The translations under genes were made by a program, and so were the position numbers. A stretch of 30,267 bases of DNA from a candidate division NPL-UPA2 bacterium (GTDB taxonomy: Bacteria > Bacillota > UBA994), in contig QLUB01000003.1 of NCBI GenBank assembly GCA_018725205.1, positions 1 to 30,267 on the forward strand, written 5' to 3'. This document shows, piece after piece, positions 7,031-14,331 of the stretch; the stretch's first letter is position 1, and every line of letters begins with the position of its first letter. The notes beneath the pieces are model-generated. The model did no database searches. It was not told where the DNA came from and was given only the letters and a program-made list of their open reading frames with translations.

Positions 7031-8908
7031 CTATCTCCTCTCTAGGTGCACCATCAGCACAGCGATGTCAGCTGGCGATACCCCACTGATGCGCGAAGCC
7101 TGACCATAGGAGCGAGGTTGCACGCGCTCAAGTTTCTCGCGCGCCTCCAGCGAAAGTCCGCGCATCTCACTGTAGCGCACGCCGCTGGGGATAGCCTTTA
7201 GCTCAAGGCGCTGAAAAAGCTCCACCGCCTCACGTTGCCTAGCGATGTACCCCGCATATTTCACTTCAATAGATACTCGCTGTGCCAAGTGCAAAGCGAC
7301 CTCAGTAAGTTCAGGCACTATGACGCTTAGCCCCTCCCAAGAAATTTCCGGGCGCCGCAGTAATGCGGCAGCAGTAGTAGTGTGTTCGATCGGGGAAGTG
7401 GGGACGGAAGCGAGATGTCGATTTACGGCTTCCTCCGGGGACACCTTCCGCCGCTCGAGATACTCCATCCACTGACTAATACCCGCTTCGTCCCCCCGCA
7501 GCCGCACTAATTCCCACTCGGGAACCACTCCCACCTCCACGCCCTTAGGCAAAAGACGAGACTCGGTATTGTCAAAACGCAGAAGCAGCCGATGCTCCGC
7601 CCGCGACGTCATCAGACGATAGGGCTCGCTCGTGCCCTTTGTCACCAAATCATCTACCAAAACGCCAAGGTAGGCCTCGGACCTAAGCAAGACAAACGGC
7701 GGTAGCCCCCGCACCTTCGCCCCAGCGTTAATGCCGGCCCACAACCCCTGCCCCGCCGCTTCCTCATAGCCTGATGAGCCGTTAATCTGCCCCGCAAAAA
7801 ACAATCCCGCATAGAGCTTGCTCTCGAGCGCGAGCGTAAGTTGTGTGGGATCCACGAAATCGTACTCAATCGCGTACCCCGCGCGCATCATCTCGGCTTG
7901 CTCGAGCCCGATTACGGAGCGCAGCATCATAACCTGCACGTCCTCCGGCAAGCTCGTGGAAAAGCCCTGCACGTAGACCTCCTCCGTGCTATAGCCTTCC
8001 GGCTCAAGGAAGATTTGATGTCGCTCTTTGTCCGCAAAGCGCACCACCTTATCCTCTATTGAAGGGCAGTAGCGCGGGCCCCGGCCCGCGATAAGCCCGG
8101 CATACAGCGGTGAGCGATGCAGGTTACTGCGGATAATCTCATGCGTCGCAGCGGTAGTGTAAGTTAACCAGCAGGACATTTGCTCTGGGTCCAAACGCGA
8201 ACTACGGCGCGAAAAGCGCGCAGCCTCCTCATCCCCCCGCTGCTCTACCATCCGGTCGAAGCGGATGCTCCGCCGATGAATGCGCGGCGGTGTGCCCGTC
8301 TTGAGTCGCCCCAGCCTAAATCCTAACGCACGCAGATTCGCCGCCAGCCCGTGCGACGGCAAGAGCCCGTTTGGTCCGCTGGCGATAGTGGATGAACCGA
8401 CAATTACCGTGCTTTCCATGTAAGTCCCCGTCGTAACCACGACTGCTTTGGCCCGATAAAGTGTGCCTGTATGTGTCCGCACGCCGCGTGCCCTGCCCGA
8501 CTCCACCAAAATTTCCACTACCGATGCCTGGATGATGCGCAGGTTAGGTGTCCTCTCGAGCAACTCCCGTACCACTTGCTGATAGAGCCGCTTGTCAGTT
8601 TGCGCACGTAGCGCTTGCACTGCCGGTCCCTTACCGGTATTAAGAGTCCGCATCTGCACAAAAGACATGTCCGCCGCGTACCCCATCAATCCCCCCAGTG
8701 CGTCAATCTCGGCTACCACATGGCCCTTAGCCGGACCGCCCACAGACGGATTGCAGGGCATGCAAGCGATGGCTTCCATGCTCTGGGTTAGCACGGCAAC
8801 ACTTAGACCCATCCGCGCGGCGGCGGATGCTGCCTCGCACCCGGCATGTCCTGCCCCCACCACAATGCAGTCAAACTCCCCGCCGCAGTACACTTGGTCT
8901 ACACTCAC
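7031..8908 (-). CDS. mnmG: tRNA uridine-5-carboxymethylaminomethyl modification enzyme MnmG (GidA)
   Basis: This FAD protein of about 625 residues partners MnmE to install the cmnm5 group on wobble U34 of several tRNAs. It has an N-terminal FAD fold (IVVGAGHAGCEAA), the conserved MPCNPSVGGPAKGH segment, GPRYCPSIEDKVVRF with the catalytic-site Cys, and NGSSGYEEAAGQGLWAGINA. The C-terminal helical domain that docks MnmE ends near VSPADIAVLMVHL. The start is uncertain. A GTG at 8908 overlaps the mnmE stop (GTGA) and gives a normal length. A second GTG at 8893 (MYCGGEFDCIVVGAG) aligns slightly better with the family but lacks a better Shine-Dalgarno. The longer frame from the ATG at 8944 lies inside mnmE and is less likely. 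Confidence 0.96.
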   Translation of the reverse strand: MSVDQVYCGGEFDCIVVGAGHAGCEAASAAARMGLSVAVLTQSMEAIACMPCNPSVGGPAKGHVVAEIDALGGLMGYAADMSFVQMRTLNTGKGPAVQALRAQTDKRLYQQVVRELLERTPNLRIIQASVVEILVESGRARGVRTHTGTLYRAKAVVVTTGTYMESTVIVGSSTIASGPNGLLPSHGLAANLRALGFRLGRLKTGTPPRIHRRSIRFDRMVEQRGDEEAARFSRRSSRLDPEQMSCWLTYTTAATHEIIRSNLHRSPLYAGLIAGRGPRYCPSIEDKVVRFADKERHQIFLEPEGYSTEEVYVQGFSTSLPEDVQVMMLRSVIGLEQAEMMRAGYAIEYDFVDPTQLTLALESKLYAGLFFAGQINGSSGYEEAAGQGLWAGINAGAKVRGLPPFVLLRSEAYLGVLVDDLVTKGTSEPYRLMTSRAEHRLLLRFDNTESRLLPKGVEVGVVPEWELVRLRGDEAGISQWMEYLERRKVSPEEAVNRHLASVPTSPIEHTTTAAALLRRPEISWEGLSVIVPELTEVALHLAQRVSIEVKYAGYIARQREAVELFQRLELKAIPSGVRYSEMRGLSLEAREKLERVQPRSYGQASRISGVSPADIAVLMVHLERR

Positions 8909-10257
8909 TTTCCTATGCAGAATTCGGCAAATATGGCATCGCAAATATCAAGGGAAATTGTCTCGCCCGTAACCTCTCCCAGGCGCTCGTAAGCTAGCCG
9001 CACGTCGGTGGCCACTAGTTCTAGTTCCCACCCATCCATAACCGTGGCCAGCGCAGCACTCACGCGGGACTGCGTTTCGACCAGGACGCGGGAGTGGCGT
9101 AAGTTTGTCACCAACAGCGACCCCTCACCACCAACCGCCCGGGAGGCGATCTCTGCGATTTGCCTTATTAGCTCCCCTAGGCCGCGCTTGGTCCTAGCGC
9201 TGACAAGTAAGCACTTTACCCCTGTGGGAAGGTGCATCACGGCATCTAGGTCGGCCTTCGTGAGGATGACTATCCGCTCACGCTCGCGTGTTAAGTCTAG
9301 CAATTCGTAGTCCTGCTCCTGCAGTGGCTCGGAGCTGTCCAAAAGCACCAACACCACATCAGCGGTGGCTAGCGCCTGCAAAGTGCGCTCCATGCCTAAT
9401 TTTTCGACTACGTCTTCGCTCTCCCTGAGCCCTGCCGTATCTACGAGCGTCACCAGCACCCCGTTTAGATTAACTAGAATTTCCACCGTGTCACGCGTAG
9501 TGCCGGGTTGTGCGGCAACAATGGCACGCTCCTGCCCGGCAAGACTGTTGAGCAGGCTAGACTTCCCCACATTTGGCCGTCCCGCCAACACCACGCGCAG
9601 CCCCTCTCGCGCTACACGGCCCGCATGCACTGTCGCCACAAGTCCGCGCAGCATATCTCCTACCTGCGTGAGTTTCCTCTCCACTGCCTCGCGCGTAACG
9701 GAGGGGATATCATGTTCAGGGAAATCAAGCTGCGCTTCCAAGTGAGCTAAGACCACCAGCAAATGCGAGCGCATGTCTTTGACCTCGTCGCTAAGCATGC
9801 CGCGCAGCTGCCTGCCGGCGTTCTTCAGCCCCACATCGCTCTCCGCCCGAATGATGTCAATAACCGCCTCAGCTTGCGCCAGGGACAGCCTCCCGTTAAG
9901 GAAAGCTCGCTTCGTGAATTCGCCCGGCTCCGCCAAGCGAGCGCCTTTAGCCAGCAATACTTCCAGCACGCGTCCGGCAACGAACGCCCCACCGTGAACA
10001 GAAAGCTCGATCACGTCTTCGCCTGTAAAGGAACGAGGACCACGAAAGTAGGTGAACAAGCACTCGTCAAGCGGCTCTCCATCTTGGCCGACCACTTCTC
10101 CAAGGTAGACGCTCCAAGGCTTCACCCGGAAAGGCTGGCGCGAGCGCCGAAACACCTGTTTGGCAACCCGGAGCGCACCTTGCCCGCTTAGCCGGACAAT
10201 GGCAATCCCTCCCTCGCCGCGCGCGGTAGAGATGGCCGCAATGACCTCACGCCTCAC
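8905..10257 (-). CDS. mnmE: tRNA modification GTPase MnmE (TrmE)
   Basis: This 450-residue GTPase acts with MnmG on tRNA wobble uridine using a folate one-carbon unit. The N-terminal folate-binding domain covers about 1-118. A helical domain surrounds the inserted G domain, with P-loop GRPNVGKS at 226-233 and switch II DTAGL at 273-277. The C-terminal tail FCIGK carries the essential Cys of the CIGK motif. The start is a GTG at 10257, supported by AGGAGGG 6 nt upstream. A strong hairpin lies between this gene and jag just upstream, so expression may be partly separate from the rpmH operon. Confidence 0.97.
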   Translation of the reverse strand: MRREVIAAISTARGEGGIAIVRLSGQGALRVAKQVFRRSRQPFRVKPWSVYLGEVVGQDGEPLDECLFTYFRGPRSFTGEDVIELSVHGGAFVAGRVLEVLLAKGARLAEPGEFTKRAFLNGRLSLAQAEAVIDIIRAESDVGLKNAGRQLRGMLSDEVKDMRSHLLVVLAHLEAQLDFPEHDIPSVTREAVERKLTQVGDMLRGLVATVHAGRVAREGLRVVLAGRPNVGKSSLLNSLAGQERAIVAAQPGTTRDTVEILVNLNGVLVTLVDTAGLRESEDVVEKLGMERTLQALATADVVLVLLDSSEPLQEQDYELLDLTRERERIVILTKADLDAVMHLPTGVKCLLVSARTKRGLGELIRQIAEIASRAVGGEGSLLVTNLRHSRVLVETQSRVSAALATVMDGWELELVATDVRLAYERLGEVTGETISLDICDAIFAEFCIGK

Positions 10258-10279
10258 CTACGTCCCTCCTAAGCATAAA

Positions 10280-10308
10280 GGGGCTGACTCACCCCGTGAA
10301 TCCGCCCC
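10280..10308 (-). terminator. hairpin between jag and mnmE (terminator or attenuator candidate)
   Basis: In the direction of transcription the RNA can form a 13-position stem with 11 pairs and a 3-nt loop (arms 10308-10296 and 10292-10280), starting GGGGCGGA and closing with CAGCCCC. It is followed by TTTATGCTT, a short and impure U tract, so it is at best a leaky intrinsic terminator. It ends 22 nt before the mnmE start codon, close to its ribosome-binding site. Confidence 0.45.
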
Positions 10309-10337
10309 CACAACTCCCGCTCTCTTCGTCGGCCCCA

Positions 10338-10976
10338 CTAATGCTCTTTCTTTAAGGCGATAATCACCTTGCGAAAGGGTTCATCCCCCTCGCTGTGGGT
10401 TACAATCTCCTTGTCGTCTTGGAGCGCCATGTGGATTACCCTGCGTTCGTATGCCCCCATAGGTTCCATAATCACCCTGCGCCCACTAAACTTAGCCTTG
10501 GCTGCGAGTTTCAACGCTAACTCCACCAGCGACTCTTCGCGCTTAGACCGATAGCTGTTGACGTCGAGCAACACGCGCCTATTCCCACCTGCACGGGAGT
10601 ACACGACAGCCGCTAGTACCTGCAAGGCCTCGATTGTCTGTCCGCGCTTACCAATCAGGCGGCTCGCGTTAGCACCGGTAAGTTCAAGTTGAAAGTTTTC
10701 GTCTTCCCCGGGGCCGGGAGCGCAAGTGACGCCCACGGAGCCCATTCGCGTTGCAAGTTCAGTCAGAAAGGCTACGGCCTTCTCCTCAGGCGAAACGCGC
10801 CGCGTTACCTTGACACGCGCCATCCTGCCGCCCAAAATCCCAAACAACCCTCTTGTAGGTTCCTCTAGCACACAGACATCGACTTGATGTCGCGCCACGC
10901 CTAACTCGTCTAACCCTGAATTGACAGCTTCCTCAACTGTCTTTGCGGTCTTTTCTATGCTCTGCCGCAGTTCCAT
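10338..10976 (-). CDS. jag: Jag/KhpB (SpoIIIJ-associated) RNA-binding protein
   Basis: This 212-residue protein has the three Jag modules: a Jag-N domain (about 1-50, with EEPTRGLFGILGG), a KH domain with the GKRG loop at 109-112, and an R3H domain with RRVIH at 178-182. KhpB proteins bind RNA broadly with KhpA and influence cell elongation and division. The start is the ATG at 10976, sharing bases with the yidC stop (TGATG) and with GGGAG about 10 nt upstream. The longer frame reaching back into yidC is spurious. The yidC-jag pairing is near-universal in Firmicutes. Confidence 0.95.
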   Translation of the reverse strand: MELRQSIEKTAKTVEEAVNSGLDELGVARHQVDVCVLEEPTRGLFGILGGRMARVKVTRRVSPEEKAVAFLTELATRMGSVGVTCAPGPGEDENFQLELTGANASRLIGKRGQTIEALQVLAAVVYSRAGGNRRVLLDVNSYRSKREESLVELALKLAAKAKFSGRRVIMEPMGAYERRVIHMALQDDKEIVTHSEGDEPFRKVIIALKKEH

Positions 10977-11647
10977 CACTGCTTGTCTCCCTGCACCCGT
11001 ACCCGGAAAAATCGACTGAACAGCTCCTGTTGCACAATGGAAAACACGTTGCGCGATACCCAATAAAGCGCGAGCGCGGTCGGGAAGCTTATGGTAATAT
11101 ACCCCATAAACAGCGGCATCACATACAGCATGGTGCGAGACGTCTGGTCATTGGCCTGCACTGTCTGCTTCGACTGCCAAAAGGTCGTAACCACAGAAAG
11201 GATGGGTAAAATCCAATACACCAGACTGAGGCCGAAAATGGATTGCTCAGCGTTGGGAAGAGTCAGATTTAGTCCAATCCACATGGGGTTGGCGGCAAAA
11301 AGCCCCGGTCTCTGCAACATGTTAAACATCGCGATGAGGATAGGGAATTGGATAAGGAGCGGCAGACATCCCATCGCAGGATTAATGTTGTACTTCTTCC
11401 AGAGCTCCATCGTAGCCTGATTGAGTTTGTCCTTGTCCTCTTTCTTGCTGTACTTCTTCTTCAGAGCCGCCGTCTCCGGTGCCGCTAACTGCATGCCACG
11501 CGTGAATCCCATTTGCTTTAGATTAAGCGGCAGAGTAATAATCATCACCACTAAAGACAGCAAAATCACGGCGGCGCCATAATTACCGGTATAGGTGAAA
11601 AAGAACTCGAGTATGCCTCCGAGGAGCGAGTTAAGGAATTCAGTCAC
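10976..11647 (-). CDS. yidC: YidC/Oxa1-family membrane protein insertase (SpoIIIJ type)
   Basis: This 223-residue insertase places membrane proteins with or without SecYEG and is needed for late sporulation in spore-formers. The conserved core is visible: a helix followed by LPLNLKQM with a coiled cytoplasmic hairpin (KKKYSKKEDKDKLNQATMEL), then INPAMGCLPLLIQFPILIAM, and later helices ending ALYWVSRNVFSIVQQ. It has five predicted core helices and lacks an obvious N-terminal lipoprotein cysteine, unlike B. subtilis SpoIIIJ. The start is a GTG overlapping the yidD TAG stop by one base, with GGGGGA about 11 nt upstream. Confidence 0.95.
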   Translation of the reverse strand: MTEFLNSLLGGILEFFFTYTGNYGAAVILLSLVVMIITLPLNLKQMGFTRGMQLAAPETAALKKKYSKKEDKDKLNQATMELWKKYNINPAMGCLPLLIQFPILIAMFNMLQRPGLFAANPMWIGLNLTLPNAEQSIFGLSLVYWILPILSVVTTFWQSKQTVQANDQTSRTMLYVMPLFMGYITISFPTALALYWVSRNVFSIVQQELFSRFFRVRVQGDKQ

Positions 11648-11874
11648 TACTTATCATCCCCCTTGTCTTTTAACGGGTCATAGCCTCCCCTGCTAAAAGG
11701 GTGGCAGCGCATCAGTCGTCTCAGGGCGAGTATTCCCCCGCGCGACAGCCCGTATTTCTCAATTGCCTCCGCCGCGTACTCACTGCAGGTGGGCCGAAAT
11801 TTGCAGGTGGGTCCTCTAAGTGGAGATAGATAGCGCTGGTACACCGCTATTAATAATAACGCTGCCTGCTTCAT
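11647..11874 (-). CDS. yidD: YidD, membrane-protein-insertion efficiency factor
   Basis: This 75-residue protein has the YidD pattern: an amphipathic N-terminal helix (LLLIAVYQRYLSPLRGPTC), then CKFRPTCSEYAAEAI and RCHPFSRGGYDPL with conserved Cys, Arg and Pro residues. It assists YidC-dependent insertion. The ATG at 11874 overlaps the rnpA stop (ATGA), so I prefer it to the GTG four codons earlier, which lies within rnpA. Confidence 0.96.
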   Translation of the reverse strand: MKQAALLLIAVYQRYLSPLRGPTCKFRPTCSEYAAEAIEKYGLSRGGILALRRLMRCHPFSRGGYDPLKDKGDDK

Positions 11875-12209
11875 GGGCCCACCCAAATTTTCAGCCGCTT
11901 AGCTACGGAGATAAACTCCCGCTCCATCTCCAACAACGAGGCCTTCACTGCGCCGCTTCGGGCAATTAAAACATAGAAGTGTCCCTGCGCTAGCTGTCTA
12001 AGGTTTTTACGCACTACTTCCTTGAGCCGCCTTTTCGCGCGATTGCGCACTACGGCATTGCCGAGCTTCTTGCCGGCAGAGAAGCCTATGCGGAGTTCCC
12101 CTTCGCTTGGCAAAACATACAGCACCAGGACACGCCCGGCGGCAGACCGCCCCGTCCCATACACGCGGGAAAACTCAGTCCGCTTGCGTAGCCGAAAACG
12201 CTTCTGCAT
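11871..12209 (-). CDS. rnpA: ribonuclease P protein component
   Basis: This 112-residue basic protein is the protein subunit of RNase P and helps the catalytic RNA process tRNA 5' ends. It begins MQKRFRLRKRTEFSRVY and contains the RNR motif in AVVRNRAKRRLKE (R55, R57). Length is typical. It follows rpmH by 6 nt, the conserved order that lets the two be co-transcribed. Confidence 0.97.
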   Translation of the reverse strand: MQKRFRLRKRTEFSRVYGTGRSAAGRVLVLYVLPSEGELRIGFSAGKKLGNAVVRNRAKRRLKEVVRKNLRQLAQGHFYVLIARSGAVKASLLEMEREFISVAKRLKIWVGP

Positions 12210-12215
12210 GCTCGC

Positions 12216-12350
12216 TTAGGCCGAGAGAACCTTTCTGCCTTTTAGACGTCGGCGTTTGAGCACTTTGCGTCCATTGGCGGTGCTCATCCGCTCGCGGAAA
12301 CCATGCACTTTCTTGCGTTGGCGATTGTTGGGTTGAAATGTGCGCTTCAT
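12216..12350 (-). CDS. rpmH: 50S ribosomal protein L34
   Basis: This 44-residue, very basic protein is unmistakable: [20 protein letters not shown] at the N-terminus and [18 protein letters not shown] at the C-terminus. It is the first gene of the leftward operon and has a strong promoter about 50 bp upstream. The ribosome-binding site GGGAGAG lies about 8 nt before the ATG. Confidence 0.98.
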   Translation of the reverse strand: MKRTFQPNNRQRKKVHGFRERMSTANGRKVLKRRRLKGRKVLSA

Positions 12351-12398
12351 ATATTCACTCTCCCTTCAGAGCCTGAACTCTAGTTACGTACCGCAGCA

Positions 12399-12427
12399 AT
12401 TATACCAAAGGGATACAAGCTGGTCAA
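12399..12427 (-). promoter_or_regulatory. sigma-A promoter of the rpmH-rnpA-yidD-yidC-jag operon
   Basis: On the minus strand the -35 is TTGACC (12427-12422) and the -10 is a perfect TATAAT (12404-12399), separated by exactly 17 nt. A TG one base upstream of the -10 makes it also an extended -10 promoter. Predicted transcription starts near 12392, giving a leader of roughly 40 nt before rpmH. A tandem pair of TGTCGA boxes begins 24 bp upstream of the -35. Confidence 0.85.
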
Positions 12428-12450
12428 CGCAGAGGGCTCGGTGTTCCTCG

Positions 12451-12467
12451 TGTCGAAGCGTGTCGAT
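12451..12467 (+). promoter_or_regulatory. tandem pair of Spo0A-box-like sites (TGTCGAA-gcg-TGTCGAT)
   Basis: The first heptamer matches the 0A box TGTCGAA exactly and the second differs at the last base. They are direct repeats at 10-bp spacing, the geometry bound by Spo0A dimers at known targets such as abrB. The pair lies between the divergent rpmH and putative dnaA promoters. Further TGTCGAA-like sites follow at 12636-12642 (exact), 12769-12775, 12783-12789 and 12798-12804 (one mismatch each, mixed orientation). The regulator is inferred, not shown. Confidence 0.45.
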
Positions 12468-12489
12468 TATTCACACCTGTTGATAACCC

Positions 12490-12498
12490 TGTGGATAA
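12490..12498 (-). promoter_or_regulatory. DnaA box (perfect), overlapping the putative dnaA -35
   Basis: TGTGGATAA on the plus strand is the exact complement of the consensus TTATCCACA. A one-mismatch box, TGTTGATAA, lies just upstream at 12478-12486 in the same orientation, 12 bp away start to start. Confidence 0.9.
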
Positions 12499-12520
12499 GC
12501 TGTGGGTTTTGTGGTATAAC
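12492..12520 (+). promoter_or_regulatory. candidate dnaA promoter
   Basis: The -10 element is TATAAC (12515-12520) with an extended TGG in front, and TGGATA (12492-12497) sits 17 nt upstream as a weak -35. The -35 lies inside a perfect DnaA box, which would let DnaA repress its own gene, as known in other bacteria. It would give a leader of about 300 nt, so a closer promoter that I cannot recognise is possible. Confidence 0.4.
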
Positions 12521-12597
12521 TGCAAAGAGCGTCACATCACAGGAGAAGGCCTGTAGTTCCGTGTCAAAAACGCACACATTTTCGCTCCACACACGCG

Positions 12598-12629
12598 TTC
12601 TCCACAGCTGTGGATAAGTCTGTGGATAT
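12598..12629. promoter_or_regulatory. cluster of three DnaA boxes
   Basis: Three boxes lie within 32 bp: TTCTCCACA (12598-12606, one mismatch, plus orientation), TGTGGATAA (12609-12617, perfect, minus) and TGTGGATAT (12621-12629, one mismatch, minus). The last two are 12 bp apart start to start. The first two form the inverted sequence CCACAGCTGTGG. Confidence 0.8.
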
Positions 12630-12700
12630 ATTATGTGTCGAATCGTCTCCTTTGCTGTCGCTTCAGCTATTCCCCATATGGTTTTTGCCCTTGTCAACGT

Positions 12701-12723
12701 CTATCCACATCTTATGTGGATGC
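12701..12723. promoter_or_regulatory. inverted pair of DnaA-box-like sites upstream of dnaA
   Basis: CTATCCACA (one mismatch) faces TGTGGATGC (two mismatches) across a short spacer. The core ATCCACAT-CTT-ATGTGGAT is a perfect inverted repeat. A closely similar arrangement follows the dnaA stop codon at 14159-14183. Confidence 0.65.
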
Positions 12724-12825
12724 TTTGTGGGCAAGTTTCTCCTTGTTTTTTCTCGCATCGGGGTAGGATTCGACTCCGCTTACGTCGAAAGAAACAATTC
12801 GACCTTTTGCATTGGAGGAATGGTA

Positions 12826-14154
12826 ATGTCTACACCCTCGCCTGAACTTTGGCAAGCTGCCTTGGAACTTTTGCAGACTAATCTAAGCAAGCATCAGTTC
12901 GACACTTGGCTATTGCCCTGCAAAGCCGTTTCACTCCAAGGCCAAACTATGTATATTTTGGCTGCCACGGAATTTAACCGCAACTGGCTGGAAAACAACT
13001 ATGCCGGCGCCGTACAGAAGGCTCTGTCCTCCGTTGCGGGAAAAGAGCTTAACATAAAGTTTGTCTCCAACAAGGATGATCTCCCCTTTGTTCCTCCCGT
13101 GGTCGAACTCACTCAGGAAGACGCAACTCTAGGACTTAACCCTCGCTATGTCTTTGACAGTTTTGTCATCGGCGAGAGTAATCGCTTCGCTCACGCCGCC
13201 TCCTTGGCTGTGGCCGAGGCTCCGGGAAGAGCTTACAACCCGCTGTTTATTTATGGGGGAGTGGGTCTTGGCAAGACTCACCTGATGCATGCCATCGGTC
13301 ATTTTGCCTTATCCCGCTTTCCACTAAAACGAGTGCGTTACCTCTCCTGCGAAAAGTTCACTAACGACTTTATCTCCTCAATTCAGCAGCGAAAGACAGC
13401 TGAGTTTCGTGCGCGGTACCGCTCTATTGACCTCTTGCTCATAGATGACATTCAGTTTCTCACGGGCAAAGAACAGACCCAAGAAGAGTTTTTTCACACT
13501 TTTAACGCCCTGCATGGGGCAAACAAACAAATCATCATCTCTAGCGACCGTCCCCCAAAAGAAATTGCCACACTAGAAGATAGGCTACGCTCACGCTTTG
13601 AATGGGGACTCATCACAGACATCCAACCGCCAGATCTCGAAACGCGCGTGGCCATTCTCTGCCAAAAAGCGGAACAGGAGAATTTTCGCGTTCCTTTAGA
13701 GCTCATGGCCTACATTGCCGCACGGATTCACAGTAACATCCGAGAATTAGAGGGAGCACTGATTCGCATTATGGCCTACGTGGCTTTTAGCAAGCGTCAG
13801 GTAACACGCGAGCTTATCGACGAGGTTCTAAAAGGCCTTTTCCCCCAGGAAAGACAGCGGTCTATTAGCATAGAGGACATAAAGAAAACAGTAGCTCTCC
13901 ACTTTGGACTGACAGTAGATGACCTTTCCGCCAAGACGCGCACCCGGGTAGTCACCCATCCTCGCCAAGTGGCTATGTACCTTTGCCGCAAGTTAACCGC
14001 CGCCTCTCTGCCCCGCGTCGGTGAAGAATTTGGCGGCAGAGATCACACCACTGTTATCCATGCCTGTGAAAAAATCGAACAAGCCCTTGCGAAGGACGCT
14101 GGTTTGCAAAAGGTATTAAAAGAGATTGAGCAGAAGTTGCTCACACTTAGTTAA
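12826..14154 (+). CDS. dnaA: chromosomal replication initiator protein DnaA
   Basis: This 442-residue AAA+ initiator binds oriC DnaA boxes and opens the duplex. Domain I spans about 1-80 and domain II is short. Domain III has Walker A GGVGLGKT (144-151) and Walker B LLIDD (204-208), and domain IV carries the DNA-binding signature VGEEFGGRDHTTVIHACEKI. The start is the ATG at 12826, 7 nt after GGAGG. An ATG two codons earlier is only 1 nt from that Shine-Dalgarno, and the open frame further upstream runs through the origin and is not coding. The gene is divergent from rpmH and followed by dnaN. Confidence 0.98.
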   Translation: MSTPSPELWQAALELLQTNLSKHQFDTWLLPCKAVSLQGQTMYILAATEFNRNWLENNYAGAVQKALSSVAGKELNIKFVSNKDDLPFVPPVVELTQEDATLGLNPRYVFDSFVIGESNRFAHAASLAVAEAPGRAYNPLFIYGGVGLGKTHLMHAIGHFALSRFPLKRVRYLSCEKFTNDFISSIQQRKTAEFRARYRSIDLLLIDDIQFLTGKEQTQEEFFHTFNALHGANKQIIISSDRPPKEIATLEDRLRSRFEWGLITDIQPPDLETRVAILCQKAEQENFRVPLELMAYIAARIHSNIRELEGALIRIMAYVAFSKRQVTRELIDEVLKGLFPQERQRSISIEDIKKTVALHFGLTVDDLSAKTRTRVVTHPRQVAMYLCRKLTAASLPRVGEEFGGRDHTTVIHACEKIEQALAKDAGLQKVLKEIEQKLLTLS

Positions 14155-14158
14155 CAGA

Positions 14159-14183
14159 GTTACCCACATCTAATGTGGATAAC
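14159..14183. promoter_or_regulatory. inverted pair of DnaA boxes just after dnaA
   Basis: GTTACCCACAT and ATGTGGATAAC form 11-bp arms around CTA with a single arm mismatch. Each arm contains a DnaA box, one of them perfect. The RNA could form a hairpin after dnaA, but no U tract follows directly, so a terminator role is doubtful. Confidence 0.7.
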
Positions 14184-14313
14184 TCCTACTCGCTCTCGTT
14201 CTGTGTATATTTTTCTCCTTACCTTACCCTTTACCCACAGGTTAGTTTTCCCCCATAAATCGGCGTTTCCACGGCTTTAGGCTTTCTCCACATATGCACA
14301 CCCTCTACGGAAA

Positions 14314-14331
14314 CTACTACGACTTTTACTA
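14314..14331 (+). promoter_or_regulatory. DnaA-trio element of the basal unwinding system
   Basis: Six consecutive triplets read CTA CTA CGA CTT TTA CTA. They start 21 bp after the DnaA box TTCTCCACA (14284-14292), with a GC-richer spacer, and AT-rich sequence follows (ACTTATTATTCATATT). This is the order box, GC-rich spacer, trios, AT-rich DNA described for Firmicutes origins, where DnaA filaments extend onto one strand. Confidence 0.7.

Larger units (their letters stand above)
12351..12825. other. rpmH-dnaA intergenic region, upstream part of oriC
   Basis: This 475-bp gap has no gene. It holds the leftward rpmH promoter, a possible dnaA promoter, two perfect DnaA boxes (TGTGGATAA at 12490-12498 and 12609-12617) and several one-mismatch boxes (12478-12486, 12598-12606, 12621-12629, 12701-12709). 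It also has an inverted box pair at 12703-12721 and a cluster of TGTCGAA-like sites. This is the conserved location of the upstream DnaA-box cluster in bipartite Firmicutes origins. Short reading frames across it are spurious. Confidence 0.85.

Noticed and set aside
12610..12825. DnaA frame open back to 12610
   Set aside because: This 72-codon extension crosses DnaA boxes and the origin. GGAGG and the family start support ATG 12826.
14159..14183. Intrinsic terminator of dnaA
   Set aside because: The stem is plausible but no U run follows directly, and both arms are DnaA boxes. An origin role explains it better.
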